A stretch of 64,000 nucleotides of DNA from Bryobacteraceae bacterium (GTDB lineage Bacteria; Acidobacteriota; Terriglobia; Bryobacterales; Bryobacteraceae): contig JAHDVK010000017.1 of NCBI GenBank assembly GCA_023384675.1, positions 62,001 to 126,000 of the forward strand. Direction: 5' to 3'. The notes below the pieces were generated by a model. It was not told the origin of the DNA, searched no databases, and saw only the letters and a list, made by a program, of their open reading frames with translations. Position 1 is the first letter of the stretch. Each line of letters begins with the position of its first letter. Made by a program: the position numbers and the translations under genes. Positions 17,660 through 26,300 of this stretch are shown in pieces.

Positions 17660-18223
17660 ATGAGTGTGTCCCTGCGGTTCCTGCCAATCCTGATCCTCGC
17701 CGCGGCGCTGCTGCCCGGCCGGGCTGCGGCCGACGTGAGCAATTGCGCCTGCGACTGGTCCAACCCCGAATCGATGAAAGTGCGCAATTGCAGCCTCAGC
17801 AACGAAGCCATGAAGCAGCCCGCGGACGTCGAGTTCTTCCTTTTGAAGGACATCAACCCCCGGAAGCCCGGCCGCTGGCTCGCCCTGCCGCGCAAGCCGG
17901 GACAAGGCGCCCATGACATGCACCATCTCCCCCACGCCGAGCGCACTCGCCTGTGGCTTTTCGCCATGGCGGAAGCCGAAAAGCTCTTCCCCGGCCGCCA
18001 GTGGGGCCTCGCCTACAATGGCAACAAGGTCCGCACCCAATGCCACCTGCATATCCACATCGGTAAGTGGGTACCCGCCGCTCATACTTCGAGCTTCCGC
18101 CTCGTGAAACGCGTGGAGCAGTTGCCCGCGCCCGAAGAGAGCGGCGTGCTGCTCTACCCCGTCGATGGCGGCTTTATGGTACTCACCGGCGAACAGATCA
18201 TGGAAACGGCGCTGGTTCGCTAA
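17660..18223 (+). CDS. Secreted HIT-like (CDP-diacylglycerol pyrophosphatase-like) protein
   Basis: A 187-residue protein with a signal peptide (1-24). The mature part keeps CHLHIHIGKW at 128-137, an HxHxH triad typical of HIT-fold hydrolases and of Cdh-like CDP-diacylglycerol pyrophosphatases. The second half of the fold (FPGRQWGLAYNGNKVRTQ just before the triad) fits a HIT beta-hairpin. Cysteines at 29, 31 and 44 could form disulfides in the periplasm. Such enzymes cleave nucleotidyl phosphoesters; a periplasmic role in lipid or nucleotide turnover is inference. TATAAT at ~17639-17645 may be its -10 element. Confidence 0.65.
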   Translation: MSVSLRFLPILILAAALLPGRAAADVSNCACDWSNPESMKVRNCSLSNEAMKQPADVEFFLLKDINPRKPGRWLALPRKPGQGAHDMHHLPHAERTRLWLFAMAEAEKLFPGRQWGLAYNGNKVRTQCHLHIHIGKWVPAAHTSSFRLVKRVEQLPAPEESGVLLYPVDGGFMVLTGEQIMETALVR

Positions 18224-18249
18224 ATCCTCGTACTGCGAAAGGAATCCAT

Positions 18250-19788
18250 TTGGAACTGATCGGCATTCAGGCCGCGCCCGGCGAGGAGAACGCGGCCATC
18301 CTACTCGATGAGCGCGACAACGTCGTTATCGCCCGTGTCAACCTGCCCGAGGGCCAGCGAATCCGGTTGGGACGTGAATCGGTCTCCCTGCGCGAGCCTG
18401 TTCCGGGCGGCCACAAAGTCGCTCTCCGGCCCATCGCGCAAGGCGAAGCCGTCCTCCGCTATGGCGAAGTCATCGGCCACGCCAGCCGCCCAATCGCCGC
18501 CGGCGCGCACGTCCACACGCACAACCTCGCCTACGAAGAGCCGTCGGTGGACTACGAATTTCCGGATGCCGAACGGCCGCTGCCGCCGCTGCCCGCGGAG
18601 GTCCCTTCTTTCCTCGGTTACTTGCGCGAGGACGGCCGCGCCGGCACGCGCAACTACATCGCCGTGGTCGCGGCCAGCAATTGCGCCGCCCATACCGCGC
18701 AACTGATCGCCGCGAGCTACGCGGACGCGCCCCTGCCCGCGAACTGCGACGGCGTGGTGGCCTTCCCGCATGGCGAGGGTTGCGGCCATTCCTTCGGTCC
18801 TGACGTGGACCAGTTGCGCCGCACTCTCGGCGGCGTGCTCGACCACCCCAACGTCGGCGCCGCGGTCATTCTGGGCTTGGGATGCGAAGTCAACCAGGTG
18901 GAGCATTACCTCGGCGGCGCGAACCCGGCGCCGGACCGCCTTGTGGGCCTCACCGTCCAGGGCAGCGGCGGCACGCGCGCCACCGTCGAGGCCGCGCGGC
19001 GCATCATTGACGAACATATCGCCCGCCTGGGCGCCCAGAGCCGCGCACCCGTGCCCGCCTCCAAACTTGTTCTCGGCTTGCAGTGCGGCGGCTCGGACTC
19101 CTTCTCGGGCATCACCGCCAATCCGGCGCTCGGCCGCTGCTGCGACCGGCTCGGCGCGCTCGGCGGCTCGGCGGTGCTGGCCGAAACCCCGGAGATCATC
19201 GGCGCTGAACACCTGCTCGTCCGCCGTGCCCGCTCGCGCGAAGTCGCCGGAAATCTCCTGGCCATCATCGAAAAATACCGGATATACCTCCGGCAATTCG
19301 GCGGCAGTTTCGACGATAACCCATCACCAGGTAATAAAGAAGGCGGATTATCCAATATTCTGGAAAAATCCCTGGGCGCCGCCGCCAAGGGCGGCTCCGG
19401 CACCTTGAACCAGGTGGTGGACTACGCCGGCCGGGTCGAAGCTCCCGGACTCGTTTTCATGAATTCGCCCGGGTACGATCCCGTCTCCCTGGCCGGCCTC
19501 GCCGCCGGCGGCGCCAATCTCATGGCGTTCACCACCGGACGCGGCTCCGCCAACGGCTTCCCCACTGTTCCCGTGGTCAAAATATCCAGTAACTCAGCCA
19601 CTTTCCATCGGATGCGCGACAACATGGACCTCAACGCAGGCCGCATCGCCGACGGCGAGGCCACCGTGGAATCCGTCGCCGCGGAAATTTTCGATCTTCT
19701 TCTGCGCGTGGCCTCCGGCGAGCGCACCGCCAGCGAACGGAATGGACACCGCGAATTTGTGCCCTGGCGCATCGGGCCGGTACTGTAG
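18250..19788 (+). CDS. UxaA-family (altronate/galactarate-type) dehydratase
   Basis: A 512-residue protein. TTG at 18250 is preceded by AAAGGA at six-base spacing, and no better start exists, because the frame further upstream is antisense-like and without similarity. The N-terminal ~95 residues form a SAF domain (VALRPIAQGEAVLRYGEVIG, ending at the HVHTHNL segment). From ~115 the iron-dependent catalytic region begins: FLGYLREDGRAGTRNYIAVV, ASNCAAH, FPHGEGCGHSFG, LGLGCEVNQVE, LQCGGSDSFSG and the C-terminal MDLNAGRIADG. The reaction is dehydration of a sugar acid such as altronate. It sits alone among unrelated genes, so the real substrate is uncertain. Confidence 0.9.
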   Translation: MELIGIQAAPGEENAAILLDERDNVVIARVNLPEGQRIRLGRESVSLREPVPGGHKVALRPIAQGEAVLRYGEVIGHASRPIAAGAHVHTHNLAYEEPSVDYEFPDAERPLPPLPAEVPSFLGYLREDGRAGTRNYIAVVAASNCAAHTAQLIAASYADAPLPANCDGVVAFPHGEGCGHSFGPDVDQLRRTLGGVLDHPNVGAAVILGLGCEVNQVEHYLGGANPAPDRLVGLTVQGSGGTRATVEAARRIIDEHIARLGAQSRAPVPASKLVLGLQCGGSDSFSGITANPALGRCCDRLGALGGSAVLAETPEIIGAEHLLVRRARSREVAGNLLAIIEKYRIYLRQFGGSFDDNPSPGNKEGGLSNILEKSLGAAAKGGSGTLNQVVDYAGRVEAPGLVFMNSPGYDPVSLAGLAAGGANLMAFTTGRGSANGFPTVPVVKISSNSATFHRMRDNMDLNAGRIADGEATVESVAAEIFDLLLRVASGERTASERNGHREFVPWRIGPVL

Positions 19789-19838
19789 AATCTGAGAAGG
19801 GCTATTGTCTGCGTCGAAGGAGTTTCGCGAAACAACTC

Positions 19839-20528
19839 ATGCGGATATTGCTGGTGGAGGACGAGGGGCGCATCGCGGAATTCGTGATGCATGGATTGAC
19901 CGAGGCCGGCTATGCCGTCGACTGGGCACCCACCGGCGAGGCCGCGCTCGATACGATCCAGAACTCCGATTTCGGCCTCGTCATTCTCGACTTGATGCTG
20001 CCGGGAATCGGCGGCCTGGAGGTTCTTGAACGGATTCGCGGCCGGCCTGTCTCCCCGCCTGTTCTCGTCCTGAGCGGCCTCGGCCAGCTGGATGACCGAA
20101 TCCGCGGTCTCGACCGAGGCGCCGACGACTACCTCGCCAAGCCCTTCGCCCTCGCCGAACTCCTTGCCCGCGTTCGCGCCCTGCTGCGGCGCGGCGCGGC
20201 GTTGCCCGAACGCATCCAGGCTGCCGACCTCACCCTCGACTGCGTTCGCCGCAGGGCCTCGCGCGGTGGGCGCATTATTGAACTGGCTCCCAAGGAGTTC
20301 AGCATCCTCGAATACCTCATGCGCCACCAGGGCCGTCCCCTTACCCGTAACGAGATCGTGGATTATGTCTGGGATTCGGAATTTGACGGCCTCACCAATA
20401 TCGTGGATGTGTACATCCGCCATCTGCGTGCCAAGATCGACGACGGCTCCGGCCTGAAACTCATCCGGACCGTCCGCGGCATCGGCTATATGCTCTACGC
20501 CGCGGATGCGTGCGTCTTGGACAAGTAG
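19839..20528 (+). CDS. OmpR/PhoB-family response regulator (orphan)
   Basis: A 229-residue protein: receiver domain 1-~118 with acidic pocket E7/D8, phospho-acceptor D51 in VILDLMLPG, switch residue S79 and K101 in YLAKPF. The C-terminal winged-helix DNA-binding domain spans ~130-222 (ELAPKEFSILEYLMRHQGRP, NIVDVYIRHLRAKID, IRTVRGIGYML). No histidine kinase gene lies next to it: the next gene is a membrane glycosyltransferase-like protein that starts 20 bases later. It is therefore an orphan within this window, possibly controlling that neighbour. GAAGGAG lies ~20 bases before the ATG. Confidence 0.93.
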   Translation: MRILLVEDEGRIAEFVMHGLTEAGYAVDWAPTGEAALDTIQNSDFGLVILDLMLPGIGGLEVLERIRGRPVSPPVLVLSGLGQLDDRIRGLDRGADDYLAKPFALAELLARVRALLRRGAALPERIQAADLTLDCVRRRASRGGRIIELAPKEFSILEYLMRHQGRPLTRNEIVDYVWDSEFDGLTNIVDVYIRHLRAKIDDGSGLKLIRTVRGIGYMLYAADACVLDK

Positions 20529-20547
20529 GCAGCCGCGGGAAGCTACC

Positions 20548-22704
20548 GTGACCCTCGCTCTCAGCCTTCTGGGCGCCGCTGTTCCGCTCGCGGGCGCCTG
20601 GGGCTGGGGTTGCCTCGTGTGGCGGGGCCGTGCGCCCGGTGCCGCCTGGGCCTTGGCGGCGGGAGTCCCGGTTCTCAGCCTGGGTCTGTTCCTCCTGCTT
20701 CTTATGGGCCTGGCAACTCCGCCGCTTGCCATCGCCTGGTGCCTTCTGGGTCTGACCGGCCTCGTCTGGCGGGGCAGGGAAGCCGCGCGCATCGCGCCGC
20801 CGCCGCTGTGGACCTTCCCGTTTCTGCTCGCTTACGGATGCCTCTACCTGATCCATGCCCTCGCACCGGAAATCGAACCGGACGCCGCGGGTTACCACCT
20901 CGGCCTGGTCGCCGAGTGGTTGCGCCTGGGCGGATTCGCGCCGCGCGTGGGCTTCTACGAAATCCTTCCTTTGGGCCTCGAAACCCTCTTCCTGCCGGCG
21001 GTCGCCGCGGGCGGCTACCCCGCGGCAAAACTGGTGCATCTTTCGTTCTTGGCCGCTGCCGCGCCCTTGGCCGTTCACCTCGCGCGTCTGCTCAAACTGC
21101 CCCCGTGGGCCGGCTGGGCGGGCTGGCTGCTCTATGCCATTGCGCCCGTCGCCGGTGTCGCCGGAACCTCGGCCTACACCGACGCGGCAGGCGTCTTCTT
21201 TACCCTGGCCGCCTTCACCGCGCTGCTGGAATGGCGCGGCGCCCGCGATCCCGCCTGGCTGACCGTGGCCGGCCTCTGCGCGGGCTTCTGCTACGCCGTG
21301 AAACTTCCCGGCGCGCTGGTGGTGGCCGTGGCCGTTGTCTTCCCGCTCGCGCACCGTGCCTGGCGCGGCGCGGCGCTTGCCGCTTCGGCGGCGCTCGCCG
21401 GCGTTGCTCCCTGGATGCTCCGCGCGCTCTGGCTCACCGGCAATCCGTTTGCGCCGCTCGGCAACGGCGCCTTTCCCAACCCGCATTTCCACGAAGGAAC
21501 CGAGCAATATCTGGTTGACTTCCTCAAGGATTATGGCGGCACCGGCTGGAGCGCCATTCCCCACGCCCTGCTCTTCGATGGCACGGCCCTCCAGGGCCTG
21601 CTGGGGCCGGTGTGGATCATTCTTCCCTTCGGCTTGCTGGCCCTGAGGCGCGCGGGCGGGCGCTGGCTCTGGGCCGCGGCCCTCATCGCCGCCTTGCCTT
21701 GGTTTGCCAACGCCGGTGCGAGGTTTCTGCTGCCTGCGTTGCTGTTTGGCGCGGTGGCTTTGGCCGCCGCCATCCCCCGCCCGGCGGCGATCCTGATCGT
21801 CTCCATCCACGCTGTACTCTCCTGGCCCGCCGCGCTCCATCATTACGCGGGCGCCGAAGCATGGCGGCTGCGCGAATGGCCCTGGGCTGTCGTTGCGGGC
21901 GGCGAATCCCAGGACGACTATCTGCGGCGCAGCCTGTGGGACTATCGCGCCGCGGCGATGGTCCGCGAACATGTCCCCGAGGGCGAACCTCTCCTCGATC
22001 TCTACGCGATCCCTACCGCCTATTCCGGCGCCGTCGGTGTGGGTCCGCTGCCCTCCGCCTCCTTCGTACAGATGGCCGATACTCTGGCCCGCGCCGCCGC
22101 CGCCACCCCCGATGCCCTCGATCGCCTCTCCTGCGCCTTCCCCCTCGAGTTCCTTGGCGCCGTCCGCTGGCGCCTGACCGGGAGCTTCGCCGCGCCGTGG
22201 TCCATCCGCGAGGTCCGGTTCTTCTATGGCGAGCATGAACGGCCCATCTCGCGCCACTGGTTTCTCCGCGCCTGGCCCTCACCCCAGGATGCGCCTCTAG
22301 CCTGCGACCGCAACCCCGCCACCGGCTGGCACACCTGGCAGCACGCACCCGCCGGCAGCTATTTCGAAGTCCGCTTCAGCCGCCCGCAGCCGCTCGATTC
22401 CGTCCAGGCCGTCATGCCCCACCTGCGCGGCGGACAACTCCGCCCCATCGTCGAAGGACTCAGGCCCGGCGGCGCATGGATCGATCTGTGCGCGGACCGC
22501 GAAATTGAAGTGTTCACAGCGCGGCCCCTGCGCCGCGAAGCCATCGCCTTCCTGCGCCACCGGGGCATTCGCTGGATCGTCGCCCCGGACCGCGGCATAG
22601 GCCACGGCCTCATCGGCCGCGCCCTGGCCATGGCCCCTGAAGCCTGGGGCGTCGAGCCCGTAGCGCGCGTCGAAGGCGCGCGCTTGTTCCGCCTGCAAAA
22701 CTGA
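20548..22704 (+). CDS. Polytopic glycosyltransferase-like membrane protein with discoidin-like C-terminus
   Basis: About 718 residues from GTG at 20548; an ATG at 20506 overlaps the regulator and has no ribosome site. The first ~430 residues hold 10 or more hydrophobic segments. A loop with APEIEPDAAGYHL after helix 3 recalls the acidic first loop of GT39/GT-C enzymes. After ~450 the protein becomes soluble. Residues around 590-640 (DRNPATGWHTW, SYFEVRFSRPQPLDSVQ) match an F5/8 type C (discoidin) carbohydrate-binding sandwich. A lipid-linked sugar transferase with an outside sugar-binding domain is the best guess. Its place 20 bases after the response regulator suggests co-transcription. Confidence 0.7.
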   Translation: MTLALSLLGAAVPLAGAWGWGCLVWRGRAPGAAWALAAGVPVLSLGLFLLLLMGLATPPLAIAWCLLGLTGLVWRGREAARIAPPPLWTFPFLLAYGCLYLIHALAPEIEPDAAGYHLGLVAEWLRLGGFAPRVGFYEILPLGLETLFLPAVAAGGYPAAKLVHLSFLAAAAPLAVHLARLLKLPPWAGWAGWLLYAIAPVAGVAGTSAYTDAAGVFFTLAAFTALLEWRGARDPAWLTVAGLCAGFCYAVKLPGALVVAVAVVFPLAHRAWRGAALAASAALAGVAPWMLRALWLTGNPFAPLGNGAFPNPHFHEGTEQYLVDFLKDYGGTGWSAIPHALLFDGTALQGLLGPVWIILPFGLLALRRAGGRWLWAAALIAALPWFANAGARFLLPALLFGAVALAAAIPRPAAILIVSIHAVLSWPAALHHYAGAEAWRLREWPWAVVAGGESQDDYLRRSLWDYRAAAMVREHVPEGEPLLDLYAIPTAYSGAVGVGPLPSASFVQMADTLARAAAATPDALDRLSCAFPLEFLGAVRWRLTGSFAAPWSIREVRFFYGEHERPISRHWFLRAWPSPQDAPLACDRNPATGWHTWQHAPAGSYFEVRFSRPQPLDSVQAVMPHLRGGQLRPIVEGLRPGGAWIDLCADREIEVFTARPLRREAIAFLRHRGIRWIVAPDRGIGHGLIGRALAMAPEAWGVEPVARVEGARLFRLQN

Positions 22705-22848
22705 GCCCTCGCGGGTTCTCGATGACACCCAAGTCCCAAACTCCGACCCGCATCTCCCACTCACCTCGCGGTACACCCCCACTCGGGCGTCCCCGGAACC
22801 GAGTAGGGCGCACCGCGGGTCCGGGCTGGCTGCGCCCGGCGTATCCGG

Positions 22849-23202
22849 TCACTGCCGCAGGATTTTCCCCATCGGCCTCCCTTTTGCCAGTTCGTCGATC
22901 AGCTTGTCCAGAATCCGGATCCTCTGCATCAGCGGGTCCTCGACCTCCTCAACCCGGACTCCGCACACTACGCCTTTGACCAGCGCGGCGTTCGGATGAA
23001 ACGCTGGAGCCTCGGCAAAAAACGTCTCGAAATCTGTCCGCAATTCGATCTGCCGCTCGATCCCCGCCTGATCATACCCGGTCAGCCAGCGGAGGATTTC
23101 GTCCACCTCCGCCTTCGTTCGGTTCTTACGTTCCGCCTTCTGAACGTAGCTCGGATAAACGCTCGCAAAGGGAGTTGAGAAAATGCGATGTCTTGCCGCC
23201 AT
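22849..23202 (-). CDS. DUF2200 family protein
   Basis: A 117-residue soluble protein. The start [20 protein letters not shown] at ATG 23202 is preceded by AGGAG at good spacing. Conserved DUF2200 features are [22 protein letters not shown], a run [22 protein letters not shown], and the C-terminal [16 protein letters not shown]. The family is small, usually a single domain, and of unknown function. No signal peptide or catalytic motif is visible. It lies downstream of the DinB gene on the same strand with a 220-base gap. Confidence 0.85.
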   Translation of the reverse strand: MAARHRIFSTPFASVYPSYVQKAERKNRTKAEVDEILRWLTGYDQAGIERQIELRTDFETFFAEAPAFHPNAALVKGVVCGVRVEEVEDPLMQRIRILDKLIDELAKGRPMGKILRQ

Positions 23203-23422
23203 GCCATCTCCTGTGCCGCCTGGATTATGCACGTCAACGCTGGATCAGCGCGCCCCTATTAGTATATTCACCATCTTTCGCAAGCCCGAAAGCCCGGCAA
23301 ATCTCACCGAGCCGGCACGTCATCGCCCCAAAGCCAATCAACAGAACCCGGCTCGCAAACCCAGTGCCGTCCCGAAGTGCCAGTGCCCACCTCGGGAAAT
23401 CCGCGATATCGCGAATGTCCAG

Positions 23423-23920
23423 TTACTGCGTGTCCGCGCTCGGACCGTAGATGCCGGGCACCTTGCCGCCCATCGCCCGCAGATACGAGCTGAGCTGGCC
23501 GCGGTGGTGGACCGAGTGCTTCAGCGCCATGCCCAACATACTGACTCCGGACAACTTCATCATCCCGAAGAAGTCGATCTCGGCCGCCAACTGCTCCCCG
23601 GACATCGCTCGCACGCGGTCCAGAGCCTTGTTGACCCGGTCCGCGTACCGGGCGCTCGCGCTGGCGGGTGTCATGATGCCGCAGGCGTCGGAATCGTCCG
23701 GCGGAGGCACGACCACGCCATCCGCAATGCAGTTGAGCAGCCACTCGTCTTCCAGCGTGATGTGGCGAACCAGGCCCAGACCGGTCTTGGATTTCGGGTC
23801 GGGCTGGTAGCTCAGGTTCTCGTTCGGCACGGCTTCGATCACCCGCATCGTCGTCTGCATCTCGGCGGCGAAATCGGCGGTAAGAAACTCGGTGATGGTC
23901 TTGGCTTCTTGCGGTTGCAT
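23423..23920 (-). CDS. DinB-family four-helix-bundle metalloprotein
   Basis: A 165-residue protein of the DinB/YfiT fold. Three metal-binding histidines sit at the expected places: H53 in LVRHITLEDEW, and H135 and H139 in LKHSVHHRGQLSSYLR. The tail GKVPGIYGPSAD is typical of the family. Known members are metal-dependent thiol transferases using mycothiol or bacillithiol, or proteins of unknown role. Since a YpdA-like reductase lies elsewhere in the window, bacillithiol use is possible but unproven. After its stop the same frame stays open for ~64 more codons (to ~23230); I see no start there. Confidence 0.85.
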   Translation of the reverse strand: MQPQEAKTITEFLTADFAAEMQTTMRVIEAVPNENLSYQPDPKSKTGLGLVRHITLEDEWLLNCIADGVVVPPPDDSDACGIMTPASASARYADRVNKALDRVRAMSGEQLAAEIDFFGMMKLSGVSMLGMALKHSVHHRGQLSSYLRAMGGKVPGIYGPSADTQ

Positions 23921-24099
23921 GGGGCGCTCCTCAGCTTACCAGCTTAACCGGTTTTGGCCGCCGCGGGGCGAAGGGGCTCTCTCACGGTCCCGCACCTCAC
24001 CCTTTCGAAATGCAACCGCCTAACGCCTTTCCGGGATTGGATACCCGTCTCTGCTGTGGCATGTTTGAAGCATCCCAGACGGCCGTTCAAGGAGAACTC

Positions 24100-24660
24100 A
24101 TGCAATTCGGCGCCATTCCGCTTATCGTGGCTGCAGCCCTTGCCCAGCAGCCCGACCCCGCCGGTTGGGACTTCGCCGCCGCTGAAAAGGCCATCGTGCG
24201 GCTGCCTCCTTCCGCCTTTTCCGCCCTGCCGGCTCCCATCGTCCAGGAACTGGAGCGCCGCCGCTGCCGAGTCCCTCAGCCCGCGGATGCCCGTGAGCCC
24301 CGGAACGTCATTCAAGGCGAATTCGCGCATCCGGGTCAGACCGATTGGGCTGTTTTGTGCTCCGTTCAGGGCGTCTCGCGCATTCTCGTCTTCTGGAACG
24401 GAACCCCGGCCGACCCGGCGCGCCTCGCCCCCGCGAAGGACGGCGACTATCTCCAGGTCGTCGCCCCGAACCGCATCGGCTTCTCCCGCGGCATCAGTGC
24501 GGTCGGCAAGGATGACATCCTCCGCCGCCACCAGGCCTATGGCGGACCCACTCCGCCGCCCATCCGCCATCAGGGCATCGACGACGCGTTTATCGAAAAA
24601 GCCTCCGTCACCTGGTACCTCCACCGGGGCCAGTGGCTCCGGCTGACCGGCGCCGATTGA
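24100..24660 (+). CDS. Secreted protein of unknown function
   Basis: A 186-residue protein with a short signal peptide (1-16, ends AALAQ). ATG at 24100 is preceded by AAGGAG with six-base spacing, which decides the start over an upstream ATG at 24010. The mature part has LPSAFSALPAPIVQELERRRC, then a beta-rich half with QTDWAVLCSVQGVSRILVFWNG and WYLHRGQWLRL. The pattern looks like a small globular secreted domain seen in Acidobacteria, but I do not recognise a named family. No catalytic motif is visible. Confidence 0.7.
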   Translation: MQFGAIPLIVAAALAQQPDPAGWDFAAAEKAIVRLPPSAFSALPAPIVQELERRRCRVPQPADAREPRNVIQGEFAHPGQTDWAVLCSVQGVSRILVFWNGTPADPARLAPAKDGDYLQVVAPNRIGFSRGISAVGKDDILRRHQAYGGPTPPPIRHQGIDDAFIEKASVTWYLHRGQWLRLTGAD

Positions 24661-24826
24661 CGGAAAAGGCGGCGCAATGCTCCGGCGCAGGATGCAGGGC
24701 CCAGCCTGGCCGACGGGGCCGACGGGGTCAGATGGGATGAGACCGGCGGCTTCGTAGCGGCCGATGATGCGGTTCCGCGGCGCAGTCGCTCGTGAGAGGC
24801 TGCATGAGAGGAGCCGCCCATCTGCT

Positions 24827-25397
24827 ATGAAGCATAAACCAGCCCTCCCTTCCGCGGGAACCCTCGACGCCTTCATTGGCCTCGATCTCGGCGGCCGTTT
24901 CACCGCCATCTGCCTGCTCGATCCCCAGGGCGAGCTGCAGACGCGCGCCCGCGGCCTGGCGAAACAACTCGGCCACCGCCTGCCCCTCCACCACCTTCTC
25001 CAGTCGCGCCAAGGTGCCCGCCGGGTTGGCCGATGCCCTCGAAGGCCTGCTCAAACAAATTGACCAGCTCTCGGAGACCATCAAGGACTACAACGCGCGC
25101 CTGGAACGGACGGCGTGCGAGTATTACGCCGAACCTGTCCGGCGGCTGACTTCCATGCACGGCGTGGGCACGCTGGATGTGCGCTTCTTCGAACGTGGCG
25201 CGGGCTTCGCGATGAGTTCGGGGACCGGCTCGACAGGGGCCTTCGCGGCGGCCTGCGCGCGGGCGCTGGTGGATGACGAAGTGACGGTACGGACCCTGGC
25301 CGGGGACCTGGCCCTGCGGTATGAAAACGGCCACATTCTGCTGCAAGGCCCGGCAGAGATCGTGGCGGGCGGCGAGTTTTATCTGAGCGGCGCGTGA
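24827..25397 (+). pseudogene. Chimeric remnant: IS110-type transposase pieces joined to a dapF 3' end
   Basis: Three pieces are seen. From ATG 24827 one frame reads LDAFIGLDLGGRFTAICLLD, like the N-terminal DEDD-nuclease start of IS110-family transposases. After a frame change near 25000-25015 the +1 frame reads LLKQIDQLSETIKDYNARLE and RLTSMHGVGTL, like the central helical and HhH-type part of IS110 transposases; the ~100 residues between are missing. From ~25172 the same frame becomes the C-terminal third of diaminopimelate epimerase: FFERGAG, SSGTGSTGA (Ser at the usual Cys), and GHILLQGPAEIVAGGEF. No functional product is expected. It marks deletion and recombination at the edge of the accessory islet. 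Confidence 0.75.
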
Positions 25398-25545
25398 AGC
25401 GTCGAATAGGAATCCGCTGAGAGCCATCCCCCCAACGCCTCGGCGGGGATAGGGCGCGAGCCGAAGTCCAGGTTGCGGGAAATGGCATCCAGAAGTTACC
25501 GAATGCCACGACGAATCCGAATGGCCGGCACGTTATGATGGAGGC

Positions 25546-25773
25546 GTGCATCTGACCATTGAGTTGGACCGCGAGGACGACGGCCGCTGGATTGCCGAAG
25601 CGCTCGAATTGCCCGGTGTCATGTGCTACGGCCAAACGCGAGACGAGGCCATCAGCAACACGGAGCGGTTGGCGATCGAGGTGATTGCAGACCGAATCGC
25701 TCATGGTGAAATGGCATCCTCCGCGCTTGCCGTTTCCTTCTCGATTCCCGATGAGCAACTGGCCGGCCAGTAA
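25546..25773 (+). CDS. hicB: HicB-like antitoxin
   Basis: A 75-residue protein with the HicB partial RNase-H-like fold: LTIELDREDDGRWIAEALELPGVMCYGQTRDEAISN is diagnostic. It starts with GTG at 25546 just after GGAGG; no in-frame ATG is nearby. It lacks an obvious C-terminal DNA-binding domain, so it is the short HicB form. It neutralises the downstream HicA mRNA interferase, with which it overlaps by 23 bases. The gene order is antitoxin first, the reverse of E. coli hicAB. Confidence 0.88.
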   Translation: MHLTIELDREDDGRWIAEALELPGVMCYGQTRDEAISNTERLAIEVIADRIAHGEMASSALAVSFSIPDEQLAGQ

Positions 25774-25963
25774 GGCGCGCCGAGTCCTCGCGGCGCTGGA
25801 ACGGGCGGGCTGGCAAGTGAAGCGCAAGAGGGGCTCTCACCGGCTGCTGATCCATCCGAATCACCCGGATTATGAGTTCGCTTTCCACGATCAAGATGAG
25901 ATCGGCCCCAAGATGCTCGCTCGCATCGCCAAGAAGACGGGCTTGAAGCTCGTCGATCTCTGA
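25751..25963 (+). CDS. hicA: HicA-like mRNA interferase toxin
   Basis: A 70-residue dsRBD-like protein, starting MSNWPASKARRVLAALERAGW at ATG 25751. The catalytic histidine lies in KRKRGSHRLLIHP, the hallmark GSH motif of HicA ribonucleases. The C-terminus (FHDQDEIGPKMLARIAKKTGL) is the usual second helix. It overlaps hicB by 23 bases, so translation is coupled. Expected role: ribosome-independent mRNA cleavage when HicB is lost. It lies in the accessory islet with transposase remnants. Confidence 0.88.
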   Translation: MSNWPASKARRVLAALERAGWQVKRKRGSHRLLIHPNHPDYEFAFHDQDEIGPKMLARIAKKTGLKLVDL

Positions 25964-26045
25964 CTATAGGCGCAACTGCCTTAAGTTCGAGCGAACGGGC
26001 CAACCGGACGCCAGCCCCCAATTCCCAGGATCGGAGCCGTGCACT

Positions 26046-26297
26046 CGCCACTATCGCTCCCAGAAGCACAATGAAACCCTGAACAAGCACCGCGCGAACG
26101 CTCTCCTGACGTTCCGCGCCTTCGTGGAGGGGACGTCCGACGAAAGAGTGAAGGACGCCATACTGCTTCAGGCGGCACAGGCGGCGTTCTCGGGGCGTCC
26201 GACGGGCTTCGACGCTCCAGAAAAGGAACCTTCGACGATCAACCCGGTTGTTGAGATACTCGGCAAGACGCTGCCGCAGTCCGGTGGCGGCTCATGA
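26046..26297 (+). pseudogene. C-terminal fragment of an accessory protein
   Basis: The frame ending at TGA 26295-26297 encodes about 83 residues including NKHRANALLTFRAFVEGTSDERVKD and AILLQAAQAAFSGRPTGF, a recognisable C-terminal segment of larger accessory proteins of unknown function. There is no start codon or ribosome site; the frame is open from the end of hicA but without similarity before ~26046. A degenerate copy of the RAYT repeat core (CCCCAATTCCC, 26016-26026) lies just upstream, suggesting the break happened there. Confidence 0.55.
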
Positions 26298-26300
26298 GGT

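Noticed and set aside
24661-24826. Tandem GCCGACGGGG and possible gene before the IS110 remnant
   Set aside because: Only two short copies; no start with a ribosome site and no similarity, so it is probably decayed DNA.
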